NCBI GenBank assembly: GCA_023014365.1
Contig: JAEBUN010000012.1
Coordinates: 1,116,001 to 1,180,000, forward strand
From: Lepiota brunneoincarnata
Taxonomy: Eukaryota > Basidiomycota > Agaricomycetes > Agaricales > Agaricaceae
Direction: 5' to 3'
Length of the DNA: 64,000 bases
Shown here: piece after piece, positions 11,143 to 20,675 of the stretch
Numbering within the stretch: the first letter of the stretch is position 1
How the letters are laid out: each line of letters begins with the position of its first letter
Notes under the pieces: model-generated
The model's database searches: none
What the model was told of the DNA's origin: nothing
Seen by the model: only the letters and a program-made list of their open reading frames with translations
Position numbers and translations under genes: made by a program

Positions 11143-12238
11143 CCAACCTAACCCTGCCACCGATACCGCTGACAACCAATCAGACAGGACCAACAGTCCT
11201 TATATCATCCGGCATACCTTCCTTCCCTCCAACCAACCCGAGATACGATCCATCCTTTTACACGAAGTTCCCTTTCATATTACCGGAACCCGTCTTAAAC
11301 GCAGTCCAGCAATAGTACCCCTGGTCGACACCTGCTGGAAGACATTTACTGCTCTTCTGTATCACAAGCGCCTCATCCACGACCGAGCAACAGAATTCGA
11401 AAAACTATGCGCCACTATTCTTTCTAGCGCAACAGAGGAACAGGACCGCAACACCATTTCTGCCATGCTATCAACCGCTCTCACCGAATTCCCGTTCGAG
11501 AGTCCGATCCCAAGCCCGAGCAATGGAAGTGGAAGTCAGGACCGCCCTATCCTACCTATCGGGACCACCACCCAACCTTCCAACCCTCCCATGGTGGATA
11601 CGAGTAACCAACCATCAAGTGCTGTACAAGCTATATCTACTTCTAATGACGCCCCCATCGGGACTACCACCACTCACTTATCCACCACCCGAACTCGCTG
11701 CAATTGCTGCCGTCGATTCGGCCATATCAAAGCAGGATGCCCGCGCTACCAATGTCGATATTGTCGAAAGATTGCCCCAGGCCATTACGAGAAGCACTGC
11801 GAGAGAAACCCTTACCAGCATCAACCCGCAAGTATGGTACCTGGCCTGTATCGCCACCCACGAGGAATACCAAGCAGAGCTCGATCCCTCACACACGAAA
11901 CCACAAACAACAATATTCGACACATTGTTGCAAGCACCGAGCAGCGCCCCGCTTCAGCCAGACCCCTCCGCACCCGAATTCAAAATGCCCCCATCGTCAT
12001 TCCGACCACCAACGCCACCACCACATCTGCTAGCGGAAGCCACCGACTTCCTGAATCGATCTTTCGGCGCACCCGCCATCATTCACTCCAAAGAACCCAT
12101 CGTCATCGACCTCACCCAAGACCCACCATCCCCAGACCGCCAAGCTACCGAAGCGACTCCCCAGAACCCGACCCATACTTCGACTGGGACCCCATCGCCG
12201 AATCAAACACTACAGGAGAGCCTGTCGGATTATACTGA
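11024..12238 (+). CDS. ORF3 of element B, double zinc-knuckle protein
   Basis: 404 residues, starting inside the 3' end of pol (119-nt overlap, different frame). Residues 226-259 hold two zinc knuckles with spacing C-x2-C-x4-H-x4-C-x4-C-x2-C-x6-H-x4-C, the second ending in APGHY..HC. The same spacing and the APGHY block recur in A1 (15467-15566) and C (42242-42343), at the same place between pol and the 3' LTR. The flanks are Ser/Pro/Thr-rich. Nucleic-acid binding is inferred from the knuckles; the role is unknown. It is not an envelope-like protein, as no signal peptide or membrane segment is seen. Confidence 0.75.
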   Translation: MTQPPNTRATTPDLPEPDNDGRLLIRERIISLANRVEGNSQPNPATDTADNQSDRTNSPYIIRHTFLPSNQPEIRSILLHEVPFHITGTRLKRSPAIVPLVDTCWKTFTALLYHKRLIHDRATEFEKLCATILSSATEEQDRNTISAMLSTALTEFPFESPIPSPSNGSGSQDRPILPIGTTTQPSNPPMVDTSNQPSSAVQAISTSNDAPIGTTTTHLSTTRTRCNCCRRFGHIKAGCPRYQCRYCRKIAPGHYEKHCERNPYQHQPASMVPGLYRHPRGIPSRARSLTHETTNNNIRHIVASTEQRPASARPLRTRIQNAPIVIPTTNATTTSASGSHRLPESIFRRTRHHSLQRTHRHRPHPRPTIPRPPSYRSDSPEPDPYFDWDPIAESNTTGEPVGLY

Positions 12239-12653
12239 GGATATGTCTGATGAGGACATCAGACCTTACGAAGGGGATAATGTTATGAACAGTCCGGACC
12301 GGGAGGAACAAGAATTATTATTCGACTTTACAAGATGGGTACAGGAGACTACAGACCAATTACGGGCACAAGAATACGAAGACGAGGAAGGGGAATACTA
12401 CACCGCCATGCAGGACCTGGCAAGAGAAGCAGGAATGGAGATAACCTTGGAGGATATATTGGAATACCCCGAGGATGAGGAAGATAACCATGGATCAACC
12501 GATCCAACCTCCGATATGGATGGAAGCACCGAGAGAATGGAGAGCGAGAACGGAGAAGACTCCATGGAGATACAATTGGGAGAAGGAGATTATGAGTCAG
12601 AGGAAAGCGATGGAACATCGCACAGCAGTAGCGAGAGTACTGACTCATTGTAA
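11523..12653 (+). CDS. Overlapping ORF reading from post-pol region into U3 of the 3' LTR
   Basis: 376 codons in the +1 frame relative to ORF3, overlapping it by about 716 nt and continuing 373 nt into the 3' LTR. The C-terminal 120 residues are encoded in U3 and are strongly acidic and Ser-rich. Upstream is PIVIDLTQD (about 12096-12122), which resembles a SUMO-interacting motif. Retroviral nef and MMTV sag are known precedents for ORFs entering U3. The overlapped part may be open by chance because the strand is poor in T and G; the U3 part looks more protein-like. A spliced or frameshifted product with ORF3 is possible. Confidence 0.45.
   Translation: MEVEVRTALSYLSGPPPNLPTLPWWIRVTNHQVLYKLYLLLMTPPSGLPPLTYPPPELAAIAAVDSAISKQDARATNVDIVERLPQAITRSTARETLTSINPQVWYLACIATHEEYQAELDPSHTKPQTTIFDTLLQAPSSAPLQPDPSAPEFKMPPSSFRPPTPPPHLLAEATDFLNRSFGAPAIIHSKEPIVIDLTQDPPSPDRQATEATPQNPTHTSTGTPSPNQTLQESLSDYTEDMSDEDIRPYEGDNVMNSPDREEQELLFDFTRWVQETTDQLRAQEYEDEEGEYYTAMQDLAREAGMEITLEDILEYPEDEEDNHGSTDPTSDMDGSTERMESENGEDSMEIQLGEGDYESEESDGTSHSSSESTDSL
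12270..12280 (+). promoter_or_regulatory. Polypurine tract of element B
   Basis: GAAGGGGATAA directly before the 3' LTR, the usual plus-strand primer position. Element C has the nearly identical GAAGGGGGTAA at 42568-42578. Confidence 0.8.
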
Positions 12654-12978
12654 TATAAATAACACTAGGATGCCATCAGCCAGGATGTGCATCATGGTCA
12701 GGACTGCGCACGACCAGTAGAACAGCCAAGTAACCTATAACGAGTATATAGCACCTCATAGGTATATAAGGCCTGTACAAGTAGAGATTAAAGCCTTAAG
12801 CTTTAATCTTGTTAACAGCGGTCGTTTACCTCTCTGCCTTAACTTGGCGTCTTCCCTCGTTATCTCATTGAGCGCGATCCACTAAGCTCTATAAGGCCAA
12901 CCGTCTCGGACACCTTGTAGAGTGATTGAAGGCCGTCTCCAGTTATCCTCGGATACAGAAGGAGCACGGATCATAACA
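12281..12978 (+). repeat. 3' LTR of element B
   Basis: 698 bp, 99.4% identical to the 5' LTR. Contains the C-terminal part and stop (12651-12653) of the ORF that enters U3. Followed by the GAAAT duplication. Confidence 0.95.
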
Positions 12979-13279
12979 GAAATGCTGCTGAACCTTCCAA
13001 AATATTTTGCAGTACCTGTAACAATTAAGCTTATTGTTTTCTATTTCATATTTACTATCTCTTGTATGTATCTAAACAATATAAATATGGTTGTGCTTGT
13101 TCATGGAGAAGCAAGAGGTCTCACCCTCACTTCCACATGCAAGTCTGTGAGCTGTGATCAAGAATGGTTTCAGAGGACTATTTAGTGTGCATCATTAAGT
13201 GTGATTTCTTCAGTTGTTGACCAACCCAGAGACAGAGACAGAGAACAGAGTCCAGAGTTTAGAGTTCCAGAGTGCTAGA

Positions 13280-13595
13280 TGTAAGGGGACTGGCATCATG
13301 CCCCCCTTATGCAAGGTATGCCTAGGGGTCTGGTAGGACATCTGGGCTTGGCCACTCTAGCCAATGCCTGATGCCTGAGCTTGGCCTCAGCCTCCAGCCA
13401 CTCCAATCCCCAGGTCCAACCTGCATGCAACTACTATTATTTGTATATTGTTTGTGCATGTTATTACTGGTAGTCACTTAGTGTTTGGTTGCCTGGTCTG
13501 TGTGCAGACCATTATTTGTATATAAGTAGCACACATGCTGATTGTGGTCAGCACTCAAATATCAACTTGGTTCCAGCCTACTTATTCCCCTTACA
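13280..13595 (+). repeat. Solo LTR, family F, copy 1 (316 bp)
   Basis: TGTAAGGGGACTGG...TATTCCCCTTACA flanked by CTAGA on both sides (13275-13279, 13596-13600). The unoccupied site is visible in the H 5' LTR near 21650 (GTGCTAGAGACAG). A TATA-like GTATATAAGTAG lies near 13520. A second copy is at 29369-29689. No internal retroelement sequence of this family is seen in the window. Confidence 0.9.
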
Positions 13596-13657
13596 CTAGA
13601 GACAGAGACAGAGACAGAGAACAGAGTTCAGAGACCAGAGACCAGAGACTAGAGATC

Positions 13658-14540
13658 CCACTGAAAAGCAGATTACTTTATGGGATTGAAAATGAGGTTT
13701 GTTAACAAGATCACTAATTCTGACGTTATAAGTTCATGGGGGAGAGGTTGTCACAAATCTCCAGAAATATATTCAATTCTAATGTTTTAGGGTTTTGGTA
13801 TGTTATTCTCTTAGTCTCCAACTAGACAGACAGTTGTCCTATCTGAATACAATGGGAACTTTGATGGTTGTTACTATATAATATGTTAACTAATATCTTC
13901 ACAATTCGATAAGTCAGGCAAAATGCAAGCTTTTGCAATCAGTGAGCCTCTGGAGACCTAGCGGCCAGCATGTTCTAATGGGCCCTAGTGTACTACATCC
14001 TTTTCTCTTGACAATACTATAACTTTACACTGCCCAGCGAGACAGGCTTCTTGTGAGCCCCTGCAGTAAGTATCTTTAAACTTGATAGACCTAGTGGACA
14101 GCATTTTCAATGGGCCCTAGCATACTATGTTTGCTTCTCAATTAAACAGCTCTACAATTCAATGGTATACTTCTGAGGCAAGGCCTCTAAAAGGAACCCA
14201 AAGAAATGGAAGTTAGTGAACTTTCTACTTAAGAACAGAAGAGTCATATCAACTTGTATCCAGCTCTCAAGTCAAGTGGAAGGGTCTGTCAATATCTCAA
14301 TCATTTCAAAGGGTCTGGTTTTAAAGAGTATAACTCTCTAAGTCTCTGGTGGTCTATGACCGAAGAAAATTGCATAAAATTGCTTTATATTCCTATCCTA
14401 ATTGACCATACAATCAGGGGGGGAGATAGGCAAGCAGTTTCTTGCCTCCCATGTAATTTACAGATGAGTTTTATAACAAAAATACAATTAACTTATGGGT
14501 ATACCAGAAAACAAGCCTTCAGCATCATCATTTTATTGTC
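13658..14540. other. Unassigned sequence
   Basis: No coding feature could be supported. It contains a degenerate direct repeat with the core GACCTAG..GACAGCAT...GGGCCCTAG at 13955-13995 and 14087-14125. Part may be the 5' portion of LTR-like repeat I, whose matched part begins at 14541. Confidence 0.5.
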
Positions 14541-14982
14541 TCCTCATCATTTAGGAGCATCATTTTATGAGTTCCAATATCAGTGACATCAATTTGCTCT
14601 CAGGGACTTGCTCCCTAGGTGCCTGGCTATTTATATCACAGCCAGCCAGGTTAGCAAGTTTCTCTGCTAATGTTTATCTATAGGTTTTTATTTTATTCTT
14701 GGACTCTCCACACCTGAGTTCTCAACCCTAATGTTCTAAAGTCCACTTCCATAGTCTTCAGGCAGTAGACTAATACTAGAATTAATTAGCTTATTCCATT
14801 CTTATCAATCTTCATTTTCTAGTTCATCATTTCTGATCTCTTTTTGTTTCTATTAGGAAGCATCCTTCCCTGAGTACCCTCTTGGATACCCCCATCCAAT
14901 CCCTTAGGTTTCAATACCATCAGAACCATTCCAAGGGAACATTCTCACCAGGGCATTAGCCAATCCCTACATTCTTTTGTCA
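14541..14982 (+). repeat. LTR-like repeat I, copy 2
   Basis: Collinear with 1-442 over its whole length with scattered substitutions, many of them transitions. Ends CATTCTTTTGTCA like copy 1, then unrelated sequence follows. The true 5' end may lie further left, because copy 1 is cut by the window edge. Confidence 0.65.
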
Positions 14983-15379
14983 ATATACACTCCTGGACCT
15001 GTTATTATGGCTACTGTAGGTACCATCCAAATGACATAGGTGTTACAGCTCATCTGCTTTCTAGGGCAAAGACAGAGCAATGGGTCTTTTGTACAGTCAT
15101 GAGGATCTTAACTAATATCTTAGTTAACATGGTATTGGATACAACACTCAGATACATTCATACCAGAGTTATTCTTCCATAGCCTTATCACTAATAAGTT
15201 AGTCAGCATCGCTTTTACTTGTCTGGGTATTCTGATTCAGTTTCTGAGATATCTGCCTTCACATATTTAGATAGTATTCCAATCTCTCATACCCAGTGTC
15301 TGACAATGGCCATATACTGATATTATTCAGTATCAGAGAGTTAGTTACTTTGTTAACTAGTGATTTCATAAATGAAATG
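14983..15379. other. Unassigned sequence
   Basis: AT-rich sequence between repeat I and the ORF3 fragment. I see no reading frame of interest, no repeat shared with the rest of the window and no RNA gene. Confidence 0.4.
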
Positions 15380-15743
15380 ATTTTGTGGCACAACAACATC
15401 TTGATTTGGAACTCCCCCAATCCCATTCACTCACAAACCAACCCTGGAACCACTGACCGATCCATCTGCATCCAATGTAGACACACCAGACATTGGGCTA
15501 TGGACTGCCCACAATTTGCCTGCCTGGGATGCAAACAGTATGCCCCAGGACATTATTCATACAACTGCATCAAATATGATGCCCCCAGTGTGCTGTCTTC
15601 CAACCCCACCATAAATGGACTGAATGTCCAGCCCAAAAGACCCAATATGCCCCCTACTCCAGAAATTTGGCAGCCTGCCCCTCAACTACCCCCACAACTT
15701 ACAATTGATACATCAACCTCACCAATGATAACTACTACAGTTC
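15296..15743 (+). pseudogene. ORF3 fragment with double zinc knuckle (element A1)
   Basis: An open frame with the cysteine pattern C-x2-C-x4-H-x4-C-x4-C-x2-C-x6-H-x4-C from 15467, including APGHY, identical in spacing to ORF3 of B and C. The following part is Pro-rich. The fragment ends at an inverted H-type LTR and an A-family LTR follows at 16853, so it is assigned to A1. The first ~85 nt of the frame may be unrelated sequence. Confidence 0.7.
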
Positions 15744-16671
15744 TCTGTCTCTGTCTCTGAGTTGGCCAACAACCAAAGAAATGACATACACTAAATAGTC
15801 CTCTGAAACCATTCTTGATCACAGCTCACAGACTTGCATGTGGAAGCAGGGGTGAGACCTCTTGCTTCTCCATGAACAAGCACAACCATATTTATATTGT
15901 TTAGATACATACAAGAGATAGTAAATATGAAATAGAAAACAATAAGCTTAATTGTTACAGGTACTGCAGAATATTTTGGAAGGTTCAGCAGCATTTCTAC
16001 CTTGCCCTGGGTTATGGGTTTTTCTCTGATTGATGAATGGCAATCCAGCCAGATGTGTTCTGTGCTCATCTGCATTATTCTGCATACACACAAGCATGTT
16101 AAGCCTCTGGATCAATTATGATCAGAATGTATAGTGGATGGACAATCTCTTGATCTGTTGTAATTAATCTCAGTTAGGCAGTATGCCAAGGTGCCAGAAC
16201 CCACAAAGCACTTGTTAATTATGAGTCTTTGATATTTCTAGGGTTTTGGGCATCAGGTGTCGCCTCCCAAATGTTGGACATTCCATCCCATGGTCCAGTC
16301 ATCATTATTGGGCTTGTTATAGGTGTGATACACCTGTGACAGCTGCTAGGTACATTCTTTATGTTCAAACACATTTGAGTTCATCAGAAAACTGCTCTCA
16401 AGGTCCCTTGATGCAACTGGAGTATATTTGATAGGCTATGTAGAGTCCTGAATCCCTCCAGAGAGTGTGCTGATAGCTTGGTTCACTAAGCTTAGTGATA
16501 ATGAGCTGGTTTGAACACTTCCAAGGCTTGAATATCCTTAATTTGGTTGAACTGGCTACTATGGGACATAGTACCAATCCTCTATAGAGTTCTTTAATGA
16601 CATAGCCAATGATTCTATGTAGAGAATTGTTCTGGAGTATGGAATTCAGGTATAGGCATGAAATTGGTGTA
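15744..16671 (-). repeat. H-type LTR, inverted partial copy
   Basis: Reverse complement of the H LTR from its first base (TGATACACCAAT at 16671 leftwards) to the (GAGACA)n tract at about 15744-15760. Roughly the last 600 bp of the LTR are missing, much as in the copy that starts at 3750. No target duplication was found, which fits truncation at one end. Confidence 0.8.
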
Positions 16672-16852
16672 TCACCACCACGCTTGACCTTCACAGAACC
16701 TCCACTCCCACCTTCTCCCCTGTCATTCCCCCTTGACCAGACTCCACCAAAAACCCCCAAGTCAACTACTATGAACCCTACTACCTAACCAAATACCCCA
16801 AGGAAGGAAACTAACAAGTTGTGATGGAAAACAACTCTAAGAACAGACCTAA
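16672..16852 (+). pseudogene. Probable 3' end of A1 ORF3
   Basis: C- and A-rich sequence of the composition seen in ORF3 of the related elements, lying between the inverted LTR and the A-family 3' LTR. No clear motif remains and the reading frame is broken. Assignment is by position and composition only. Confidence 0.35.
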
Positions 16853-17245
16853 TGTTATCAGAATTCCATACAGAAGGATGGTTATGTTTAGTTTAGTCTC
16901 TCATGTCATATATCACTATGAAACAATCAGTAGTGTACATCAGAAGGACTATATTTAGCTTATGACTCACCCTCTGATCTCTGACTCATAATTACTCAGG
17001 TCCATACATTTATAGTAGGAGCACAGCCACACTTAGTAGTATATAAGGATACAGTACATCACTATGTATCCTTATCTTAGTGTTATACAGTTCTTGCCTC
17101 TTATACCTCTTTGCCCTTAAAACCGGCTGGACTTATAGTGCTCTGTTGTCTCCAAGTCACACCTAGTAGGACAAGACCAAGTCTGGATAGACATCTTGCC
17201 TTGAATGCTGTGCTACTTAAGAGCAAACTTCTAACCTGGGTAACA
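16853..17245 (+). repeat. 3' LTR of chromovirus A1 (393 bp)
   Basis: TGTTATCAGAATTCC...CTGGGTAACA, collinear with the A2 5' LTR at 19938-20310. It follows ORF3 sequence rather than preceding a leader, so it is read as a 3' LTR. Contains AGTATATAAGG and the TATCTTAGTGTT segment used for self-priming in A2. Confidence 0.8.
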
Positions 17246-17299
17246 GGATCAGAATTCCAAATCTGAGGTTGTGAGCAATGACCCAGAGTTCCCCTTACA
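17246..17299 (-). repeat. Fragment of a family E LTR
   Basis: Matches the last ~54 bp of the inverted E LTR at 49392-49861, ending in GTTCCCCTTACA. The rest of this copy is probably on the far side of A1, outside the window. Confidence 0.6.
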
Positions 17300-17370
17300 G
17301 CAACTGTTTCATCAGTCCCACTTGTCCCTTTCTTTACCTTAGTTGTAAATGTGACCCATTGATCTTCAAC

Positions 17371-17381
17371 TGGAGCCCACC
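17371..17381 (+). promoter_or_regulatory. tRNA-type primer-binding site of element J
   Basis: TGGAGCCCACC begins two nucleotides after a sequence ending TTCA (17368), which is taken as the end of the J 5' LTR. The same 11 nt with the same 2-nt spacing follow the H 5' LTR (22634-22644). The leading TGG is the usual complement of a tRNA CCA end. The tRNA was not identified. Confidence 0.6.
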
Positions 17382-19937
17382 ATGAGGGGCTTCCAGGTCC
17401 ATCAACCTGCCAAAATCACCTGATTGCTCTCTCAAGAGCTTGCACTTGCTATCCAAGATCCAACCCTCTCCCTATCTGATACCTCAATTCCTTGGAACTT
17501 CACACCATACTACCCTTCATCAGACTCCTCATCAGCAATGACATTTTACACAGCTCATGGATGCACACCACAGGCCACAATGGCATACTACAGAGCAAAT
17601 TCTTCAAAGACCAGCAAGCTTGGGCTGGCACCCCAATGTGGAACCCTAACCCACACTGTTACCTAGCACCCTGTTATAGTAATGATGCCCAAGCTGGACC
17701 CTCAAGACCTGGGTTTGTTCCTGCACAATGGGGGGATCCAGCCAACCCCTTGTCATCCTCCTCAACTGCCCATCCATCATCAACATCAAGCAACAGATCA
17801 AGCTCCTCCTCAGTGAATGGACCTGCCCCTAACCATCCTTTGGCACCACCTGTCCCATATGGCCCCCAGCAAGCATTCCCTCAAGCCCTGCCACAGCCCC
17901 AACCTTTGTGAATACCACAGCAGGCACCTACCCACTTCCCACAGCAGCTGCCACCCCAGTACCAGCCTCCAGCACCAGCTCAGCCAGTGGCTCCTGCCCA
18001 ACAGCCAGCACCAGCCTATCCAGTAGCACCTGTCTAGCCACCAGTGCTGGTACCAGCACAGCCCCAGCATGTCCACCACCACTACTGAGCCCCCCAGCCC
18101 CAACAACACATGTCAGCTCCTCATGACCAAAGTGCTCCCAAGTTTGATGGCCAGCCTCTATCTCTCATGCACTTTCTAGATAAAATGGTGATCTTGGGTG
18201 ATGACTGTGGATTATCCCCCCAGGAATCAATCCAACACATGCTCTACTACCTCAAGAGCCAAGAATATGAAATCTGGTGATCCTGTACTTCTGCCCAGGA
18301 CTGGGACCAATTCAAGCAAGACATTATTATACTATACTCTGGAGCCAAAGATGATGACAAGTACTCTGTTGCTGATCTAGAAGTGTTTGTGGAGACACAA
18401 GCCACTATCCCTATGTGTAGTTGCTACCAATTCAGCAAGTATTTCTGCCAATTTGTCACCATAGCTAATTGGTTGCTTGATGAAGATAAGCTCACAGCCA
18501 GGGAATGTAATGCCTTTTTCCTTTCAGGCTTTCATATCAACTTCTGTAATCAGCTATGCAGTCAACCCCATCTGAAAGACCCTGACCACCCACCCACACA
18601 GCCATGGGATATTCAAGATGTTGAACAAGCAGCCAGGTTTTTCCTGGATCACAATGGAGCCACCAGTGCAGCCACCTTCCCAATGCACTTCTACAGCCAG
18701 CCACATACCACCCCCAGTATTCCCATTCCACCACCCATTCCTTCAGTGACCCCCTGGCCAACATTTGACATGTCTTCAGTGGAGCAGTTTCTTGTGTCGG
18801 ATACATTCCCCAATTGATTAGCAGGAAAGCTGGGACAACAGCCCAATACAGGGCCCATTACCTCTTATATACAACATACCAGGACCACACTTCAACATTG
18901 TTTTTTCTGTTCTGAAAGCCATCAATTTCACAGCTGCCCCAAGGTTACTGAGTATATACAAAGAGGGCTATGCAGATACAATGCACAGAACTACCTCATC
19001 CTGCCTAATGGTACCACAGTATCAAGACAAAACACCCCTGGTTGAAACATGATGGAAGGAATTGATAGCTGGCACCAAGGCAAGAACCAATTGGCACCTC
19101 CACCTCAGCAACTGACAGCACAGGCCAACATCCTTGAAGCCTCAATGGTACACTAGTACTCCTATGATGCAACTCCAGCTAACATAGCCACAACTGATCC
19201 AGGGACCATGTCTGTCCAAGAACTGGAAGAGTTATGACTACTTGATACAGTTGCTGTCTCATCTATGAAGTGTGCTGACAAAATTTGCAAGTGTTTAGGA
19301 CCCACCAGAAAGCCTAAGGATGCAAGTACCCCTCAAACCAGTAAGGTACCAACCCCCCAGCCCTCTGAAAACACTCTGCAGCACCCTTCAAGTACATCTA
19401 CACCTCAGTACCACTATACAACACCAATTGAAGGCATGACTTCAGTACAGGACATCATTGACCAGAGTTTGAATAGTACAGTCACTCTAACACAATGTGA
19501 GCTCTATGCAATTGCCCCTGACATTCAAAAACACATCAAGAATCAAGTTACAACCTGAAGGATACTCCCAGGCACTACTGGTGTCTCAGCAATCTGTGAA
19601 TTCCCTTCCAAAGGCCCCATCGCCTCCCTTATTCAGCAGAAACCCCTCCCTGACAATGTTATAGTTGTCAACTCCATCAAAGACCTCCACACTTACTACT
19701 CAATATCAATGGCAAACTCACAGTTGATGCAATTCTTGATGAAGGATTGCAGATCATAGGTATTCAGAGAGATGTGTGGGAAAAGCTGGGCATACTGATG
19801 AGACCCCATCATACTATGATTATGGAGTCTGCTAACACCTCTAGGGATGCTACTATAGGCCTCCTAAAGGACCTCCCAGTCTACATCAGCACCTCAACCT
19901 TCTATATCTAAGCTCAAGTTGTCAAAAATGCCTCTTA
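17382..19937 (+). pseudogene. Gag and protease remnant of gypsy element J
   Basis: A Pro/Gln-rich N-terminal part is followed by a capsid-like block starting APKFDGQPLSLMHFLD (about 18136) and a zinc knuckle CFFCSESHQFHSC (about 18900-18940, C-x2-C-x4-H-x4-C). At about 19690-19790 comes a protease-like segment with AILDEGLQIIGI, where the catalytic motif is altered. Several stops and frame changes are present. The 5' LTR of A2 cuts it at 19937. It shares primer site and gag type with H but is clearly diverged. The rest of J should lie beyond the far end of A2. Confidence 0.7.
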
Positions 19938-20310
19938 TGTTATCAGAAGCACCAAGTATATAAATAGATAGAAGAACTGTCACTCTGAAACAATCAGAAG
20001 TGCACATCAGAACAATCTATAATTAGATAGATAAGACCTTGACTCAGTATGACTCACTTTACCTGGGTCCAGATATATATAGTAGGAGCATAGCCACACA
20101 TAGTAGTATATAAGGATACCATACTGTACCTTGTATCCTTATCTTAGTGTTATACAGTTCTTGCCTCCTATACCTCTTTGCCCTTAAACTGGCTGGACTA
20201 TAGTGCTCTGTCATCTCTAAGTCACGCCTAGTAGGACAAGACCAAGTCTGTATAGACATGTTGCCTCAAACGCTGTGCTACTCATGAGCAAACCCCTAAC
20301 CTGGGTAACA
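19938..20310 (+). repeat. 5' LTR of chromovirus A2 (373 bp)
   Basis: TGTTATCAGAAG...CTGGGTAACA. TATA-like TATATAA at about 20108-20114 lies 30 nt before TATCTTAGTGTT (20140-20151), the predicted transcript start and self-primer. It interrupts the protease region of J. Confidence 0.85.
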
Positions 20311-20311
20311 A

Positions 20312-20323
20312 AACACTAAGATA
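20312..20323 (+). promoter_or_regulatory. Self-priming primer-binding site of A2
   Basis: AACACTAAGATA, one nucleotide after the 5' LTR, is the exact reverse complement of 20140-20151 in the LTR. Same length and geometry as in B and C. Confidence 0.7.
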
Positions 20324-20675
20324 CTCTTGCTGCTTATCTCTTGCTCACCCTCTGCTCTGCCAATGTACTGAACACGTTGAGGTACTTTGTGTCATGGAAT
20401 ACAATGTTGTTGCCAATTGTGATGTTCTCTGTAGCCATTGCTACATTCTTATCCTCCATCCCACCTCTGCCAGCAGACCTGGCTCACCTATTGCTAGTGA
20501 CCTTTGTCACCATAGCTGTACTCTCAGCACACCACATCCTTATGGTTGAACTCAAACTCATACATTGCTACTGCAACTGCTGTTGCATCAGATCTTGGAA
20601 CTTGTACCTTGGTATACAAGTCATCCTCACTCAATTCTTCATACTTCTAGCAGTAATTGATCACTAGACAACCAC
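20324..20675 (+). other. Leader of A2 upstream of the H insertion
   Basis: Sequence between the A2 primer site and element H. The leader continues after H at 44049 for a few bases before the gag ATG at 44057. No other feature was recognised. Confidence 0.5.

Larger units (their letters stand above)
4737..12978 (+). mobile_element. Chromovirus B: complete Ty3/gypsy element, 8,242 bp
   Basis: Two 698-bp LTRs differ at 4 positions, all CpG transitions, and the element is flanked by GAAAT duplications (4732-4736, 12979-12983). The H-type LTR at about 21356 shows the unoccupied site. Inside are gag with a zinc knuckle, an uninterrupted pol with protease, RT, RNase H, integrase and chromodomain, and a post-pol third ORF. 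Gag and pol are in frames related by -1. It is the youngest and least damaged element in the window and is much richer in CpG than the sequence it sits in. Confidence 0.95.
3750..13657 (+). mobile_element. H-type LTR copy in A1, split by G, B and F insertions
   Basis: Segments 3750-4334, 4640-4736, 12984-13279 and 13601-13657 join into one sequence collinear with the 5' LTR of H (20676 onward). It starts TGATATGCCAAT. It contains the LTR's TATA-like AATATAAATATGG (about 13078) and the (GAGACA)n tract. The similarity stops near 13657, about 600 bp short of the LTR end seen in H, so this copy is truncated or recombined. No internal H sequence follows, so it behaves as a partial solo LTR. Confidence 0.8.
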
